Source: Prochlorococcus sp. AG-409-M05 (GTDB lineage: Bacteria; Cyanobacteriota; Cyanobacteriia; PCC-6307; Cyanobiaceae). From it: a stretch of DNA of 64,000 nt. The stretch covers positions 1 through 64,000 of the forward strand of contig QCKJ01000001.1 of NCBI GenBank assembly GCA_003215435.1, written 5' to 3'. Of the stretch, positions 1 through 10,376 are shown piece by piece. Made by a program: the position numbers and the translations under genes. How positions within the stretch are numbered: position 1 is the first letter of the stretch; the number at the start of each line of letters is the position of its first letter. A model generated the notes under the pieces. The model was given only the letters and a program-made list of their open reading frames with translations. It did no database searches and had not been told where the DNA came from.

Positions 1-25
1 AAGCGCGTAGATCTTTGGAAAATCC

Positions 26-166
26 ATGAAAAAAGCCTTTATTTCTGCTCTCGGAGCGGCAACTCTGCTCTACTCCTTTGCCATTAGTGGTTGCAGTTCA
101 AAAATCAATGACTTTGATACTGAAGAAATGCATCACGATCATGACCACAATGGTCATAAACACTGA
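26..166 (+). CDS. Small His-rich putative lipoprotein (46 aa)
   Basis: Hand translation MKKAFISALGAATLLYSFAISGCSSKINDFDTEEMHHDHDHNGHKH*; signal peptide with lipobox-like ISGC and a His/Asp-rich tail. Confidence 0.6.
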   Translation: MKKAFISALGAATLLYSFAISGCSSKINDFDTEEMHHDHDHNGHKH

Positions 167-502
167 ATGAAACAGAAGACGGGTGATCCGAAACAGATCT
201 CACGACCAGCAAAGGATCTGAAGAGAGGAAGAAAAGAAGCAGGAATTCTCTTCCGTTAGAAGTCCAAACAATTCTTAGGTTTCCAGTTTATGCAAACTCT
301 ATATAACCTTTTGGGGCATACCTACTAACCAGGAACAGCAACATTAGTAAAAAGTAGAAGTTTGGCTTAATCACTATCCATAGTCCTCGATATGAAGGCT
401 ATTTCTCTTTAGTCGATAATACATAAGAGAGCGATAATGTTCTCAACCACAGGGACATTCCCAGGCAGTCCAAAACCATAACAACAATTAACTATCGGTC
501 CA

Positions 503-2206
503 ATGCCAACCACCTCTAGCGGGTTCGACTCGCCGACAATAAAAACTTTCCCTGAGTTTTCACAACGGGCTAGCTATTCGCTCATTGATTCTCTCCTGGC
601 AGATCCTGAGGCGACTAGCGATGGCCACGACCATCAGTCTCGCCAAGTATTTTCTGGTCATTACGTACCGGTGACTCCAACTGCCATCCCTTCATCGGAA
701 TACATCGCGCACAGCAAAGCCTTATTTGACGAGCTGGGGCTGAGCCATGATCTTGCCTTCGACGAAAAATTCCGCCGTCTTTTTTCTGGAGACATCACCG
801 TCGCGCGAGGACCAATGCGTCCGGTTGGTTGGGCGACCGGTTATGCCCTATCGATTTACGGCACTGAATACATACAGCAATGTCCATTTGGAACCGGTAA
901 CGGCTACGGCGATGGCCGGGCAATTTCCGTTTTCGAAGGCCTCTTCAACGGCAAGCGCTGGGAGATGCAACTGAAAGGCGGAGGCCCAACACCGTATTGC
1001 CGTGGCGCCGATGGTCGTGCTGTGCTCCGCTCCAGCATGCGCGAATTCCTAGTACAGGAGTATATGCACGCCCTTGGTGTTCCGACCTCACGCTCTCTAA
1101 CGCTATATGTGTCCCAGTCCGAAACAGTGCGCAGACCCTGGTACACCGAGAACTCCAGGTCCTTCGATCCCGACATTTTGGTGGACGACCTCACGGCGAT
1201 CACCACACGCGTCGCTCCATCCTTTCTACGTGTCGGTCAGCTTGAGCTGTTTGCCCGTCGTGCACGCAGCAATGCGCATCAGAATGCACTGACCGAGCTG
1301 CAGATGATCGTGAAGCACCTAATAGAGAGGAACTACCAGGCAATGATTGATCCGAATCTTACCTTCCCCGATCAAGTGGTCGAGCTGGCCCGGTTGTTCC
1401 GCGGACGCCTCACATCACTCGTAGCCAACTGGATGCGCATAGGCTACTGCCAAGGCAATTTCAATAGCGACAACTGCGCCCTGGGGGGGTTCACACTCGA
1501 TTACGGACCCTTCGGGTTTTGCGAAATGTTCGATCCAAGATTTCAACCCTGGACTGGAGGAGGTGTCCACTTCTCATTCTTCAACCAACCGGTTGCTGCA
1601 GAAGCTAATTATCAGATGTTCTGGGCAGCCCTCCGAGCTCTTCTCACCGACAACAAAGAGGCGCTGACAAGGCTAGACCATATCAGGGAGGGCTTCGCAG
1701 AGGCAATGAATCAGGAAATCGAGCTCATGTGGGCAAAGAAGCTTGGCCTGATCCGCTATGACAAAACTCTATTAGACGAACTGCTACAGCTTATGGTTCT
1801 CTCCAAGGTGGACTACACAATCTTTTTTCGAAAGTTGTCTCACATCCCAGACCAACTAGCCACCTTGAAGGAAAGCTTCTACCTCCCCAGCTCTGAACAG
1901 GTTGATGCCCAATGGAGCAACTGGCTGCAACGTTGGCGAGATCGCCTCACTAACAGCGGTGACCTAAGAGCAACAGCCGCAGCGATGAAACGCGTTAACC
2001 CCAAGTACACCTGGCGTGAGTGGCTGATCGCACCCGCTTACAAAAACGCTGGGCAAGGTGATTACAGCCTAATTAAAGAGCTACAGGCTATGTTCAGCAA
2101 TCCTTACGACGAACAATCGCGGGAAGTAGAAATGAAATACGACCGTCTAAAGCCCAAGATTTTTTTTAACGCTGGGGGGGTATCCCACTACAGCTGTTCA
2201 TCTTGA
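503..2206 (+). CDS. selO: Protein adenylyltransferase SelO (YdiU/UPF0061 family)
   Basis: 567-aa ORF with SelO motifs ([73 protein letters not shown]); C-terminus SCSS as in the SelO family. Confidence 0.95.
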   Translation: MPTTSSGFDSPTIKTFPEFSQRASYSLIDSLLADPEATSDGHDHQSRQVFSGHYVPVTPTAIPSSEYIAHSKALFDELGLSHDLAFDEKFRRLFSGDITVARGPMRPVGWATGYALSIYGTEYIQQCPFGTGNGYGDGRAISVFEGLFNGKRWEMQLKGGGPTPYCRGADGRAVLRSSMREFLVQEYMHALGVPTSRSLTLYVSQSETVRRPWYTENSRSFDPDILVDDLTAITTRVAPSFLRVGQLELFARRARSNAHQNALTELQMIVKHLIERNYQAMIDPNLTFPDQVVELARLFRGRLTSLVANWMRIGYCQGNFNSDNCALGGFTLDYGPFGFCEMFDPRFQPWTGGGVHFSFFNQPVAAEANYQMFWAALRALLTDNKEALTRLDHIREGFAEAMNQEIELMWAKKLGLIRYDKTLLDELLQLMVLSKVDYTIFFRKLSHIPDQLATLKESFYLPSSEQVDAQWSNWLQRWRDRLTNSGDLRATAAAMKRVNPKYTWREWLIAPAYKNAGQGDYSLIKELQAMFSNPYDEQSREVEMKYDRLKPKIFFNAGGVSHYSCSS

Positions 2207-2306
2207 GAAGAGAACGTGTTAGCAAGCGATCTCTATGAATTTAACAAATCTATTTTATCCTGCAGATTGAACTCTTGAAAGAAACTATTTGCCATGAATT
2301 ACATTG

Positions 2307-2516
2307 CTAAGACTGGTTAGTTCGCATCTCGGGTAAACAACTAGTGATTCGAATTAAGTCCCGAACTTCATCTTCGTCATAAGTTGCACCTTGTACACCG
2401 CTCCCTTCTTCTAATCCTTCAGCTTTCATCTTTGCTCTGATTTGTGATTTCCTCTGAGCACTAGTCATCGCCTTGAATCGCTCTTTTCTTTCTTCTTGGG
2501 TTTCTTGATTAGTCAT
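2307..2516 (-). CDS. Small hypothetical protein (69 aa, charged)
   Basis: ORF track; isolated intergenic ORF with hydrophilic composition. Confidence 0.4.
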   Translation of the reverse strand: MTNQETQEERKERFKAMTSAQRKSQIRAKMKAEGLEEGSGVQGATYDEDEVRDLIRITSCLPEMRTNQS

Positions 2517-2714
2517 GCAGTCCAGCTAGAAGGGATTGCGGCGGACATAACAACTCCGTTCACTTGGAAGGATTCAAAGTTCTCATCAATATGAAACGTT
2601 TTCATCCATCCATTGAAAGGAATACTAATTGAAAAGTGCCAACGGTTCGAGAGATTGATATTTTAAAGATGTGGATTTCGACTAGAAAGTAGAGCCAGTA
2701 ACCTCACCCAATCG

Positions 2715-2845
2715 CTGCCAGTTTTTGCTGAGACCGCGTGGCCCACAAGAAAATCAACTTTGGCGCATGAAAACTTGTCGTTAAGTAATATCAGGCATTC
2801 TCAGTGCATCAGAGGTTTCTGCCTAACTCTTATAGAAACTTAAAC
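2715..2845 (+). repeat. Dispersed intergenic repeat, copy H
   Basis: gccagtttttgctgagacc...atcaactttggcgcatgaaaacttgtcgttaagtaatatcagg...agaggtttct. Confidence 0.45.
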
Positions 2846-2885
2846 ATGGTGAAATTCGACCTACAGGCTTGACTAGGACTAACAA

Positions 2886-3059
2886 ATGGAATATCGCATC
2901 ACCAAACACGATGGAGGAGACGACGACATCACCTCTCAAAGCTTTGACAGCTACGACGAAGCCTATGCATTACTAGAAGAGATCTACGGCGACATGTGCT
3001 GTTCTGATGCTGACTATGAAGACCGTCCATACTATGAAATTGTTGAAATCAAGACTTAA
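2886..3059 (+). CDS. Small acidic hypothetical protein (57 aa)
   Basis: MEYRITKHDGGDDDITSQSFDSYDEAYALLEEIYGDMCCSDADYEDRPYYEIVEIKT*; two degenerate paralogues in the window support its being a real gene. Confidence 0.65.
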   Translation: MEYRITKHDGGDDDITSQSFDSYDEAYALLEEIYGDMCCSDADYEDRPYYEIVEIKT

Positions 3060-3152
3060 TTTCCAACATACGGCCTACTTCGATTTGAAGCTCAACATTT
3101 TCGATAGACATTTCAGTAAATGCCTCTATCTTTTGTCAAAATTTTCTAAGCG

Positions 3153-3299
3153 ATGACTACTTCATTAGAGACAGCTGAAGTTTACTCAATAGGGACAGAG
3201 CCTCTAGATGTTTTGGGATTTAAAAATGAAAGAGAGCTAGAGGAAGCCTTGATTCCTCTAATGGAAGAAATAGAACAAGACAATTCAATCGCTGCATAG
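3153..3299 (+). CDS. Small hypothetical protein (48 aa)
   Basis: MTTSLETAEVYSIGTEPLDVLGFKNERELEEALIPLMEEIEQDNSIAA*. Confidence 0.45.
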   Translation: MTTSLETAEVYSIGTEPLDVLGFKNERELEEALIPLMEEIEQDNSIAA

Positions 3300-3389
3300 T
3301 CACATATCCTCCATTGACTTGCCATCAGACCTTGTAATTGGAAGTGATTGACGTCTAAATAGTTCATATCTTTGAAAAACCTCCTCACT

Positions 3390-3548
3390 ATGAATACTGA
3401 ACAAAAAATTCACGTCGCTCACCAAAGGATCAATGAGCTTCAACTCCTTATTAGCCATTGGAGAGCGGCCAAGACATCATCAGCAAATGTTGGGTTAGAG
3501 CTTATTGAGGGGGTTGAGAATGAAAGCCATGAACCGAATGCTGCGTAA
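3390..3548 (+). CDS. Small hypothetical protein (52 aa)
   Basis: MNTEQKIHVAHQRINELQLLISHWRAAKTSSANVGLELIEGVENESHEPNAA*. Confidence 0.4.
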   Translation: MNTEQKIHVAHQRINELQLLISHWRAAKTSSANVGLELIEGVENESHEPNAA

Positions 3549-3714
3549 CCTTTAAACCGGATTGCGTCTTACTTAACTAAAAGTCCTTCTCTATCGAAAG
3601 GGTCAGAGACAGTGGAGAAGCTCTGGTCTGTATCTGCACACAAAAAGTATTTACCTTGATTTCAAAAGTGAATTCCCTAGCTATCCATGAAAAAAGAAAT
3701 TACTTTCTCAAGGG

Positions 3715-3912
3715 ATGGATCCTGATTCAAACCTAAAAGAAACCTTGTATTTGGCTTTGAATCATGCTGTTTTAAGAATTGAGAACCTGAGAGAGCCGGC
3801 TGACCGACGCTGCTTATTCCACGAATACAAGGAGTGGCTAGGAGAAGATATAAATAATGAAGTTTGGGCAATACCAGCAGACTTTGGACATGAATCAATG
3901 GATGCTTTCTGA
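3715..3912 (+). CDS. Small hypothetical protein (65 aa)
   Basis: ORF track; plausible composition. Confidence 0.35.
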   Translation: MDPDSNLKETLYLALNHAVLRIENLREPADRRCLFHEYKEWLGEDINNEVWAIPADFGHESMDAF

Positions 3913-4294
3913 TGCAGATGGAGGACTAACTATCCAAACCTTATCCAAATCAGGGATTAACCGTGAAAAAGAGAATAGTACAGGTTCACTTCTGGACAAT
4001 GAAAGCTTTGGTACTCTTGTGAGAAGTAGGTCAAGAAGTACCTAAGCCCTTTTCAAACTAAGTTAATTCTTTGAGAAAAAGAAGCAAATTTTTTCCAGCA
4101 ATCTTCATTAATCGATTTTAAATATTCCCCTTCAAGTTTTATTTGCTATAAATTATTCATTTTTGTAAGGACCAGACTGCAAGTCCAATCAGGGTGAATA
4201 AAGAGTAGGGAGGAGAGATCTATAAAAAAGTCTTCAGCTTATTGTTGATTTTTTACCTAAACTTAATCAAAGTTTTAAAACACTTTTATTTTTA

Positions 4295-4747
4295 TTAATC
4301 AATCCCTTCCATTATTTGCAAGGCCGTAGTTACATGCTTAGTACTATTAAAAAGATCATTAAAAACATAGCAGACAACTCCGTTTGAATCAACAAGATAA
4401 GTTACACGTCCGTCTAAAAAACCTAGAGTTTTAGGGACACCAAACTTCTTTCTCAATGAATTACTTTCATCGCACAAAAGGGGGAAAGGGAGCTTATTCT
4501 TTTCTGCAAACTTCTGATGGCTTAGCTGATTATTATCACTCACTCCCCAAACAACAGATCCAAGCAATTGAAATAAATCATACTTGTCCCTAAATCCACA
4601 AACTTCAGCAGTACACCCTGGCGTATTATCTTTAGGGTAAAAAAATAGGACAAGTTTTTTACCTTTGCATTGCTTGCTAGATCTAACTTTCCCATCTTGA
4701 TCTAGCAAGGAAAAGTCAGGTATTTTGTCGCCAGTTTTTAAAGGCAT
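4295..4747 (-). CDS. Peroxiredoxin, Bcp/PrxQ type
   Basis: FFYPKDNTPGCTAEVCGFRDKYDLF motif typical of PrxQ/Bcp. Confidence 0.93.
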   Translation of the reverse strand: MPLKTGDKIPDFSLLDQDGKVRSSKQCKGKKLVLFFYPKDNTPGCTAEVCGFRDKYDLFQLLGSVVWGVSDNNQLSHQKFAEKNKLPFPLLCDESNSLRKKFGVPKTLGFLDGRVTYLVDSNGVVCYVFNDLFNSTKHVTTALQIMEGID

Positions 4748-5035
4748 TTTTCGATTAACAAAGAATAAATTTTCCTAGGCTGCTAAGGGTTGAATCAGTT
4801 AAGAGACCTACCTCTCAACAGGTCTCTCCAAAGCAACACTCCGATGTAAAACAAGAAGGCCCATGAAATCATAAAGACTAAGGAATAAAAGTTCATAAAT
4901 TCGGCATAAAGACTTCATAAAAACCAATAAAATAGAAGAAAGAAAATTCAAAAAGCTCTCGAATCGAAATAGTGAATTTAATTCACTATTTTTTCGATCC
5001 ATTTGAGAAGATTGGCACCATAAATCCTTGGTAAA

Positions 5036-5155
5036 TTAATAAATTCCAGGAATAATCCAGCCAAAAAAGCCGTAATTAATAACTAGTGCAAATAAACCAA
5101 TCATTGCGAGTCGGCCATTAGTTCTTTCGGCTATGTTCCAGTAGTTAGCTTTCAT
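5036..5155 (-). CDS. hli: High-light-inducible protein (Hlip), 39 aa
   Basis: MKANYWNIAERTNGRLAMIGLFALVINYGFFGWIIPGIY: ExxNGRxAMIGF chlorophyll-binding helix and IIPGI terminus; TAATG overlap with upstream hli. Confidence 0.88.
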   Translation of the reverse strand: MKANYWNIAERTNGRLAMIGLFALVINYGFFGWIIPGIY

Positions 5156-5379
5156 TAGAAAACTCCTGGGATCACTTGTCCTGTAAATAGATAGCTCAAT
5201 ATTAATGAGATAAAACCAATCATTGCCCACCTTCCATTGCTTTTTTCAGCTTGTTCTGGATAGTTGGTGTAATTTTCCTGTAGCTGCATTGGAGCTTCGT
5301 AAGGAAACATGTTTTGCTTGCCGTATTCAGTAACCACTAGGTTTTTTTTAGTAGTTAATGAAGGAGTTGTGGTTGTCAT
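5155..5379 (-). CDS. hli: High-light-inducible protein (Hlip), 74 aa
   Basis: AEKSNGRWAMIGFISLILSYLFTGQVIPGVF motif. Confidence 0.9.
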   Translation of the reverse strand: MTTTTPSLTTKKNLVVTEYGKQNMFPYEAPMQLQENYTNYPEQAEKSNGRWAMIGFISLILSYLFTGQVIPGVF

Positions 5380-5391
5380 TTTTTAATGCGC

Positions 5392-5499
5392 CTAAAAGAT
5401 TCCAGGAATAATTTGGCCGGTAGTTGCGTAAGCACCGAAGGCTGCAACAAAACCAAGCATTGCTGCCCAGCCGTTAAACTTTTCAACTTCAGGAGTCAT
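5392..5499 (-). CDS. hli: High-light-inducible protein (Hlip), 35 aa
   Basis: MTPEVEKFNGWAAMLGFVAAFGAYATTGQIIPGIF* translated by hand. Confidence 0.88.
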   Translation of the reverse strand: MTPEVEKFNGWAAMLGFVAAFGAYATTGQIIPGIF

Positions 5500-5546
5500 G
5501 AGAATAAAGAGTGGTGAAAAATTAATTGTTTGAATTAACTAATACG

Positions 5547-5720
5547 TCAGATTCTGCAGCCTAGATTTAACTCTCCAGAGTCCAGTAAATGACCTAGTCT
5601 TATTGCTGTAGCCTGCTCACACCTAGAAAAACTAAGTTGATTTCTAGTTATCCATTTCAGTTCATCTTGGGTGATAATTCCAGATGAAATAGATACTAGA
5701 AATAATTTTCCTATTTTCAT
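5547..5720 (-). CDS. Small hypothetical protein inside hli cluster (57 aa)
   Basis: MKIGKLFLVSISSGIITQDELKWITRNQLSFSRCEQATAIRLGHLLDSGELNLGCRI* translated by hand; colinear with hli genes. Confidence 0.5.
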   Translation of the reverse strand: MKIGKLFLVSISSGIITQDELKWITRNQLSFSRCEQATAIRLGHLLDSGELNLGCRI

Positions 5721-5811
5721 TTAAGAGCTCTCCAAAACTAATTTCTAGAGATCTTTGTGTAAGCAACCTGAACAAATTGCCGCAAAGGCTTGAAAGGATT
5801 TAGTTCCATGT

Positions 5812-5952
5812 CTAAACAATTCCAGGAATAATTTGACCTGTTGTGACGTATGCGCCAACTAAAGCCCAGAAGCCCATCATTGCAGCCCAACCATTAATCC
5901 TTTCTGCAAGGCGAGGGTTAGCAATAGCGTCCAGTTGTGGAGTGTTTTCCAT
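5812..5952 (-). CDS. hli: High-light-inducible protein (Hlip), 46 aa
   Basis: MENTPQLDAIANPRLAERINGWAAMMGFWALVGAYVTTGQIIPGIV*. Confidence 0.9.
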   Translation of the reverse strand: MENTPQLDAIANPRLAERINGWAAMMGFWALVGAYVTTGQIIPGIV

Positions 5953-6472
5953 TTGTAATGTAAATGAGTAAGAAAGTGGAAAGTCGCTCAGTCATGAGCT
6001 GTTAAGAACTGTAACACAAGATATTACGGAGTGTGAAGACATCTTTGTCCTTTGGCTGAAGATCAATATGAATTAGTAACTGCAATACTAGCTCCTGAAA
6101 GGGTTCTTCTATAGTTCTTATGAAAAAATAAAATGCATATTTTATCAATAAAAATGAGCTTGGAATAAATAATTATGCCTATTTTTAGTCCATAGCCAAG
6201 AATATTGCGCACTAAATATCATTTTAGGATGCAATTAGAGGTTTTTTTGTATAGTCATCTTGGCTCTTTCTTCTCATGTTTCCAAGCAGCTCAAAGAACT
6301 AATCAAACTCTACTGCTCGAGAATATGGACAAGCCAATGGACGTCTTCCCAGCACTGTCCCATGCCATGCATTCTCAGGAAGTTAACTACTGGCAAATGA
6401 AGAAGTGCATTTAATGATGCAAATGGATTTGAAGAGTAAAAAAAAATCCATGCCCACACTCTTCACTCATTC

Positions 6473-6955
6473 TCAAAGGAAAGAAGGGTCTAAAAGTGAT
6501 GGGCGATAAGAAAGCAAAAAAGGTCTTTGTTCGCTCTTAACTGCAGTAATCACATCTTCTCCTGTATGCCAAATCCATTGTTGTTGTGGAGACCTGCCAT
6601 CAATATCAACGCTTGTACCCACTGGAGGCCCAAAACGATGTCTTAAACCTGCCAACACTTCAGTCATATTTTCATAGTCCATTTCATATACAAGCTGTTT
6701 CAACCCATCCTCCTCTTCAACACGAACACGAAGGCTATTCACAGGCAAGCCACTTATCTGAAAATCTCTCACTTCAAAAAGATCCCTATTCAATCCTTCC
6801 TGGATAGGTGTCAAGGGAACCCCAAGATGTGTCTCTACACTTGAGAGATCCATCCCCCAAGACAAGCCTTCGACACAGGCAATCGCTGGGTTAGGGGTTA
6901 AATGAATCAGGAAAAAAAAACAAGCTATGACGACGTATCTAAGAGACTTTTTCAT
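6473..6955 (-). CDS. Hypothetical secreted protein
   Basis: 160-aa ORF with N-terminal signal peptide (MKKSLRYVVIACFFFLIHLTPNPAIAC). Confidence 0.65.
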   Translation of the reverse strand: MKKSLRYVVIACFFFLIHLTPNPAIACVEGLSWGMDLSSVETHLGVPLTPIQEGLNRDLFEVRDFQISGLPVNSLRVRVEEEDGLKQLVYEMDYENMTEVLAGLRHRFGPPVGTSVDIDGRSPQQQWIWHTGEDVITAVKSEQRPFLLSYRPSLLDPSFL

Positions 6956-7377
6956 TTAAATGCCTTCATTCGTTCCCAAAAAATAATTTAAGAGGCCTTA
7001 TAGAAAAAAAAGTCCTTTGTGAGCTATCAAACTTAAAGCAGTCAAAGTCTCTTAATGGAAAGAAGCCTCGCAAACTGATCTTTTAAGAGTAGCAACCATC
7101 TCATCTACAGATATTTCACTCAATGCAATCTCCCGAGATCTTTTGGTATGACTAATATTTCCCAGTAGCCGATGCAAGGTGACCTCTGAGTGAGAGCAAG
7201 CCTTCACAATTGCTATTGAAAATTATTTAGATTTTTTGTGCCCACATGAACTACATCTCTAACCCTTAGCAGCTATCAATAAAAAAGACTTATTGCTAAA
7301 AGCATTAAGGTTAATTTTTGACAGCGCCTCTTGAAAGGATACAAGAAGGCGATTTGTCTAATCTCAATCTCTAAATC

Positions 7378-7830
7378 ATGAAAAAACTTCTTTATCGTGG
7401 GAACCAATATACTCAACACAAGCAAAGTTCTATCAAAAAGTCTGTACAACTAAAGTATAGACAGAGCATTTACAATCAAAAGAGACAATTAATATCTCAG
7501 CCTCAGACTAATTTAATATATCGTGGCAATCAATACTTGTCTAAGAAATCTGCTAATGGATCTTATAGAGAGAAGATAAACAGAAAGGTCTTCTCATTAA
7601 CAAAGAAACTTATTATTGCCCAATTTAATCTTGCAAATAATGAGCTTACTAGAAAATTATGGGATGAAGTTGCAGCTCTTAAAATCGATCCAAAGCGTAT
7701 TATCAATCTTATGTATGGATGCTATTCAAATCAAGATAGTCAAAGCATGTTAGAAGCTGATTTGCATTATCTTTCTAAAGAAGGCCCGAAAGAAATTGCT
7801 ACAAATCAAGAAGTTAAAAAGATAGTTTAA
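7378..7830 (+). CDS. DUF4278-like protein with two YRGNQY motifs
   Basis: Two copies of YRGNQY (LLYRGNQYTQ, LIYRGNQYLS), the DUF4278-type signature. Confidence 0.6.
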   Translation: MKKLLYRGNQYTQHKQSSIKKSVQLKYRQSIYNQKRQLISQPQTNLIYRGNQYLSKKSANGSYREKINRKVFSLTKKLIIAQFNLANNELTRKLWDEVAALKIDPKRIINLMYGCYSNQDSQSMLEADLHYLSKEGPKEIATNQEVKKIV

Positions 7831-7987
7831 TAATCCAAATCCAACTCTTAACTCCTATCAAGTTTTTCGTTTAAGCAAAGGTTGTATTGCTTAACAGATT
7901 TTTTTGTAGCAACTGAAACAAACAAACAAACAAGCTTGATCCATACTCCAATTAATAAAAATGTTTTTTCAAGAACGAGATCTTTAA

Positions 7988-8179
7988 ATGGTTACCCAAC
8001 TCTATACACCCCATTCATCTACAAAATCAAAAACAAGGCCTTCTAAGCAATTAAATATGAAGCACGCCAAACATTTCAGTACTGGACTAGATCGAGACAT
8101 TGCTGCAATGAAGGTCGTCTGGAGGATGCTGCGTGAAGGCTCAGTACGCTGGATTGGAGAGGTAGGTCGTAAATATTAA
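7988..8179 (+). CDS. Small basic hypothetical protein (63 aa)
   Basis: ORF track. Confidence 0.4.
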   Translation: MVTQLYTPHSSTKSKTRPSKQLNMKHAKHFSTGLDRDIAAMKVVWRMLREGSVRWIGEVGRKY

Positions 8180-8234
8180 GCGTGCTGGTTTAACATATAA
8201 CAATAAAAGTATGCACCAAGCAATGAGTAAATCA

Positions 8235-8248
8235 GTATCTCTTTATAC
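8235..8248. promoter_or_regulatory. NtcA-type box GTA-TCTCTTTA-TAC
   Basis: Exact match to GTA-N8-TAC upstream of nirA. Confidence 0.6.
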
Positions 8249-8319
8249 AATAAAGAAGACGAAGATTTGACTCAAGAATAGTTGGTAAAGGCCTATTTAA
8301 CAAAAAGAGAAATCATGAT

Positions 8320-8333
8320 GTATCTAGATATAC
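8320..8333. promoter_or_regulatory. NtcA-type box GTA-TCTAGATA-TAC
   Basis: Second exact GTA-N8-TAC match in the same nirA upstream region. Confidence 0.6.
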
Positions 8334-8541
8334 GAAATATAAAATTCAACAAATTTCGATTTCTGTTTAATCTGATACATAGAGAGTGGTCTACTGAATG
8401 TATTAATAGGTAGTGAAATTTGCTTTTCTTTATTTGCGATGAACAAAAGTCTCACTATGCATAATTCAAATAGAGGGTAAATGCCTCGATTGCTTATTCT
8501 TTTTTTCTTACACACAAATCAATAGAGTTAACCATCTAATC

Positions 8542-10146
8542 ATGAAGTCTTATTTGGAAGGGAAGAAATTAAATAAAATAGAAAAGAGTAAGGCTATGAA
8601 AGATGGACTTCTGGTAGGTAGTCAGATAGAAGAGTTTGCCAAAATTGGCTGGGAAAAAATGGACAAAACTGACTTAGAACTTCGTCTGAAGTGGTATGGA
8701 ATGTTCTGGAGGCCAAAGACACCAGGAAAATTTATGCTCCGTTTAAGAGTACCTAACGGAATTATTAGTTCACATCAGTTAAATGTAATTGCATCGATTG
8801 TGGCTCGTTATGCAGAAGACGGAAGTTGCGATATCACTACACGTCAAAACCTGCAACTTCGTGGAATTCTCATTAGTGATCTTCCTGAAATACTGAAGCG
8901 TCTGAATCAGGCTGGTATACAAACCATCCAGTCAGGGTTTGATAATCCAAGAAATGTCACAGGAAATCCATTAGCAGGAATCGACCCAAAGGAAATCATA
9001 GATACAAGACCTTACACTTTTGAACTGCAAGAATTTTTCACTGACAATGGAGAAGGGAATCCTGAATTCTCGAATTTGCCAAGGAAATGGAACACCGCTG
9101 TAGCAGGTTCTCATGACAACTTTCTATTGCACAATGATATTGTTTTTCACCCAGTCATAAAAGAAGGAGAGCTTGGATTTAGTGTTTGGGTTGGAGGGAT
9201 TCTTTCTTCTCAATTAAATGACTACGCTATACCTCTTAATGTATGGATTAAACCTAGTGAAATGTGTCATTTTACAGGGGTAGTTCTAGCTGTTTGGCGA
9301 GATAATGGAGAACGTTATAAACGCCCTAAAGGTAGATTTAGGTTCTATTTGAACGAAGTTGGGGTAGAAACTTTTAGGGATCTAGTTCAAGAGAGATTTG
9401 GGACACTTCTTCCAGATCCAGGTTCTGTATTTTCTCAAAAACCACGTTCATTCTTTGGAATACATGCTCAAAAACAATCAGGACTTAAATATGCAGGACT
9501 GCATGTTCCAGTAGGGCGTCTTACAGCAGAAGAGATCCAAGATTTAGCCAGAATAAGTAAATCATATGGAAGTAGTGAAGTTCGTCTTACTGAAGATCAA
9601 AATTTAATAATAACTAATATCCCAGACCATCATATTGATAGTTTTAAAGCTGATCCTCTACTAAAGATATTTCCTCTTAATCCAAAGGCAATTTCTGCAG
9701 GGACTGTCTCATGCACAGGTAATACATACTGCAGTTTTGCTTTAACAAATACTAAAGATCAGGCTCTAAAGATTTCTAAAGAACTTGACTCAGAACTTGA
9801 TTTACCTGAAGAGATAAAGATTCACTGGACAGGGTGTCCAAATAGTTGCGGTCAAGCCTATATGGGAGCAATAGGCTTGACCGGTACAAAAGCAAGGAAC
9901 AATGACGGGAAAATGATTGATGCTTATGATATATGCATTGGTGGTGAGCAAGGCCCAAGCAAAAAGATAGGAAAATTAAAACATAAATCAGTCCCTGCTG
10001 ATGAGTTAAAAACTATTTTAAAGGAATTATTAGTTAAAAATTACTCTGCAATTCCGAAGAAAGCAAATAACTCTAAAAGAATCAGTATTTTAAAACAGCT
10101 TATCAAATGGATTAGAAAGTTAATTAAAAGCAGTCAATCTCCATAA
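8542..10146 (+). CDS. nirA: Ferredoxin-nitrite reductase
   Basis: Sulfite/nitrite reductase family motifs (TTRQNLQLRGI, GLHVPVGRLT, CTGNTYCSFALTNTK, HWTGCPNSCGQ siroheme/4Fe-4S ligands). Confidence 0.95.
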   Translation: MKSYLEGKKLNKIEKSKAMKDGLLVGSQIEEFAKIGWEKMDKTDLELRLKWYGMFWRPKTPGKFMLRLRVPNGIISSHQLNVIASIVARYAEDGSCDITTRQNLQLRGILISDLPEILKRLNQAGIQTIQSGFDNPRNVTGNPLAGIDPKEIIDTRPYTFELQEFFTDNGEGNPEFSNLPRKWNTAVAGSHDNFLLHNDIVFHPVIKEGELGFSVWVGGILSSQLNDYAIPLNVWIKPSEMCHFTGVVLAVWRDNGERYKRPKGRFRFYLNEVGVETFRDLVQERFGTLLPDPGSVFSQKPRSFFGIHAQKQSGLKYAGLHVPVGRLTAEEIQDLARISKSYGSSEVRLTEDQNLIITNIPDHHIDSFKADPLLKIFPLNPKAISAGTVSCTGNTYCSFALTNTKDQALKISKELDSELDLPEEIKIHWTGCPNSCGQAYMGAIGLTGTKARNNDGKMIDAYDICIGGEQGPSKKIGKLKHKSVPADELKTILKELLVKNYSAIPKKANNSKRISILKQLIKWIRKLIKSSQSP

Positions 10147-10161
10147 ACTGCTTTTAATTAA
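10120..10161 (+). terminator. Long inverted repeat (15-bp stem, 12-nt loop) across nirA stop codon
   Basis: TTAATTAAAAGCAGT ... ACTGCTTTTAATTAA, perfect stem. Confidence 0.55.
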
Positions 10162-10186
10162 AACAAAATTATTTATCAAATTCTCC

Positions 10187-10330
10187 ATGCAGTTTAAACC
10201 CAATTCAGCTGACTTCTTTAGCCGCGTTGTCAATTGGCTAAGTGAGCTCGGAAATGATCATCCACTAATTAACCGTAAAGGCGGAAGTCAAGATCCGTTT
10301 TCAAGGCTAATGAATCGAATTAGTAGATAA
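10187..10330 (+). CDS. Small hypothetical protein between nirA and focA (47 aa)
   Basis: MQFKPNSADFFSRVVNWLSELGNDHPLINRKGGSQDPFSRLMNRISR*. Confidence 0.55.
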   Translation: MQFKPNSADFFSRVVNWLSELGNDHPLINRKGGSQDPFSRLMNRISR

Positions 10331-10376
10331 ATAAATCAAATTTTACAAAGTCTCTAACACAATTATTTATCTCAAC

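Noticed and set aside
904-1292. ORFs 904..1206 (-), 997..1245 (+), 1107..1292 (+)
   Set aside because: Shadow ORFs inside the clear SelO gene
8324-8515. 63-aa minus ORF
   Set aside because: Lies across the nirA regulatory region including an NtcA box; no support as a gene
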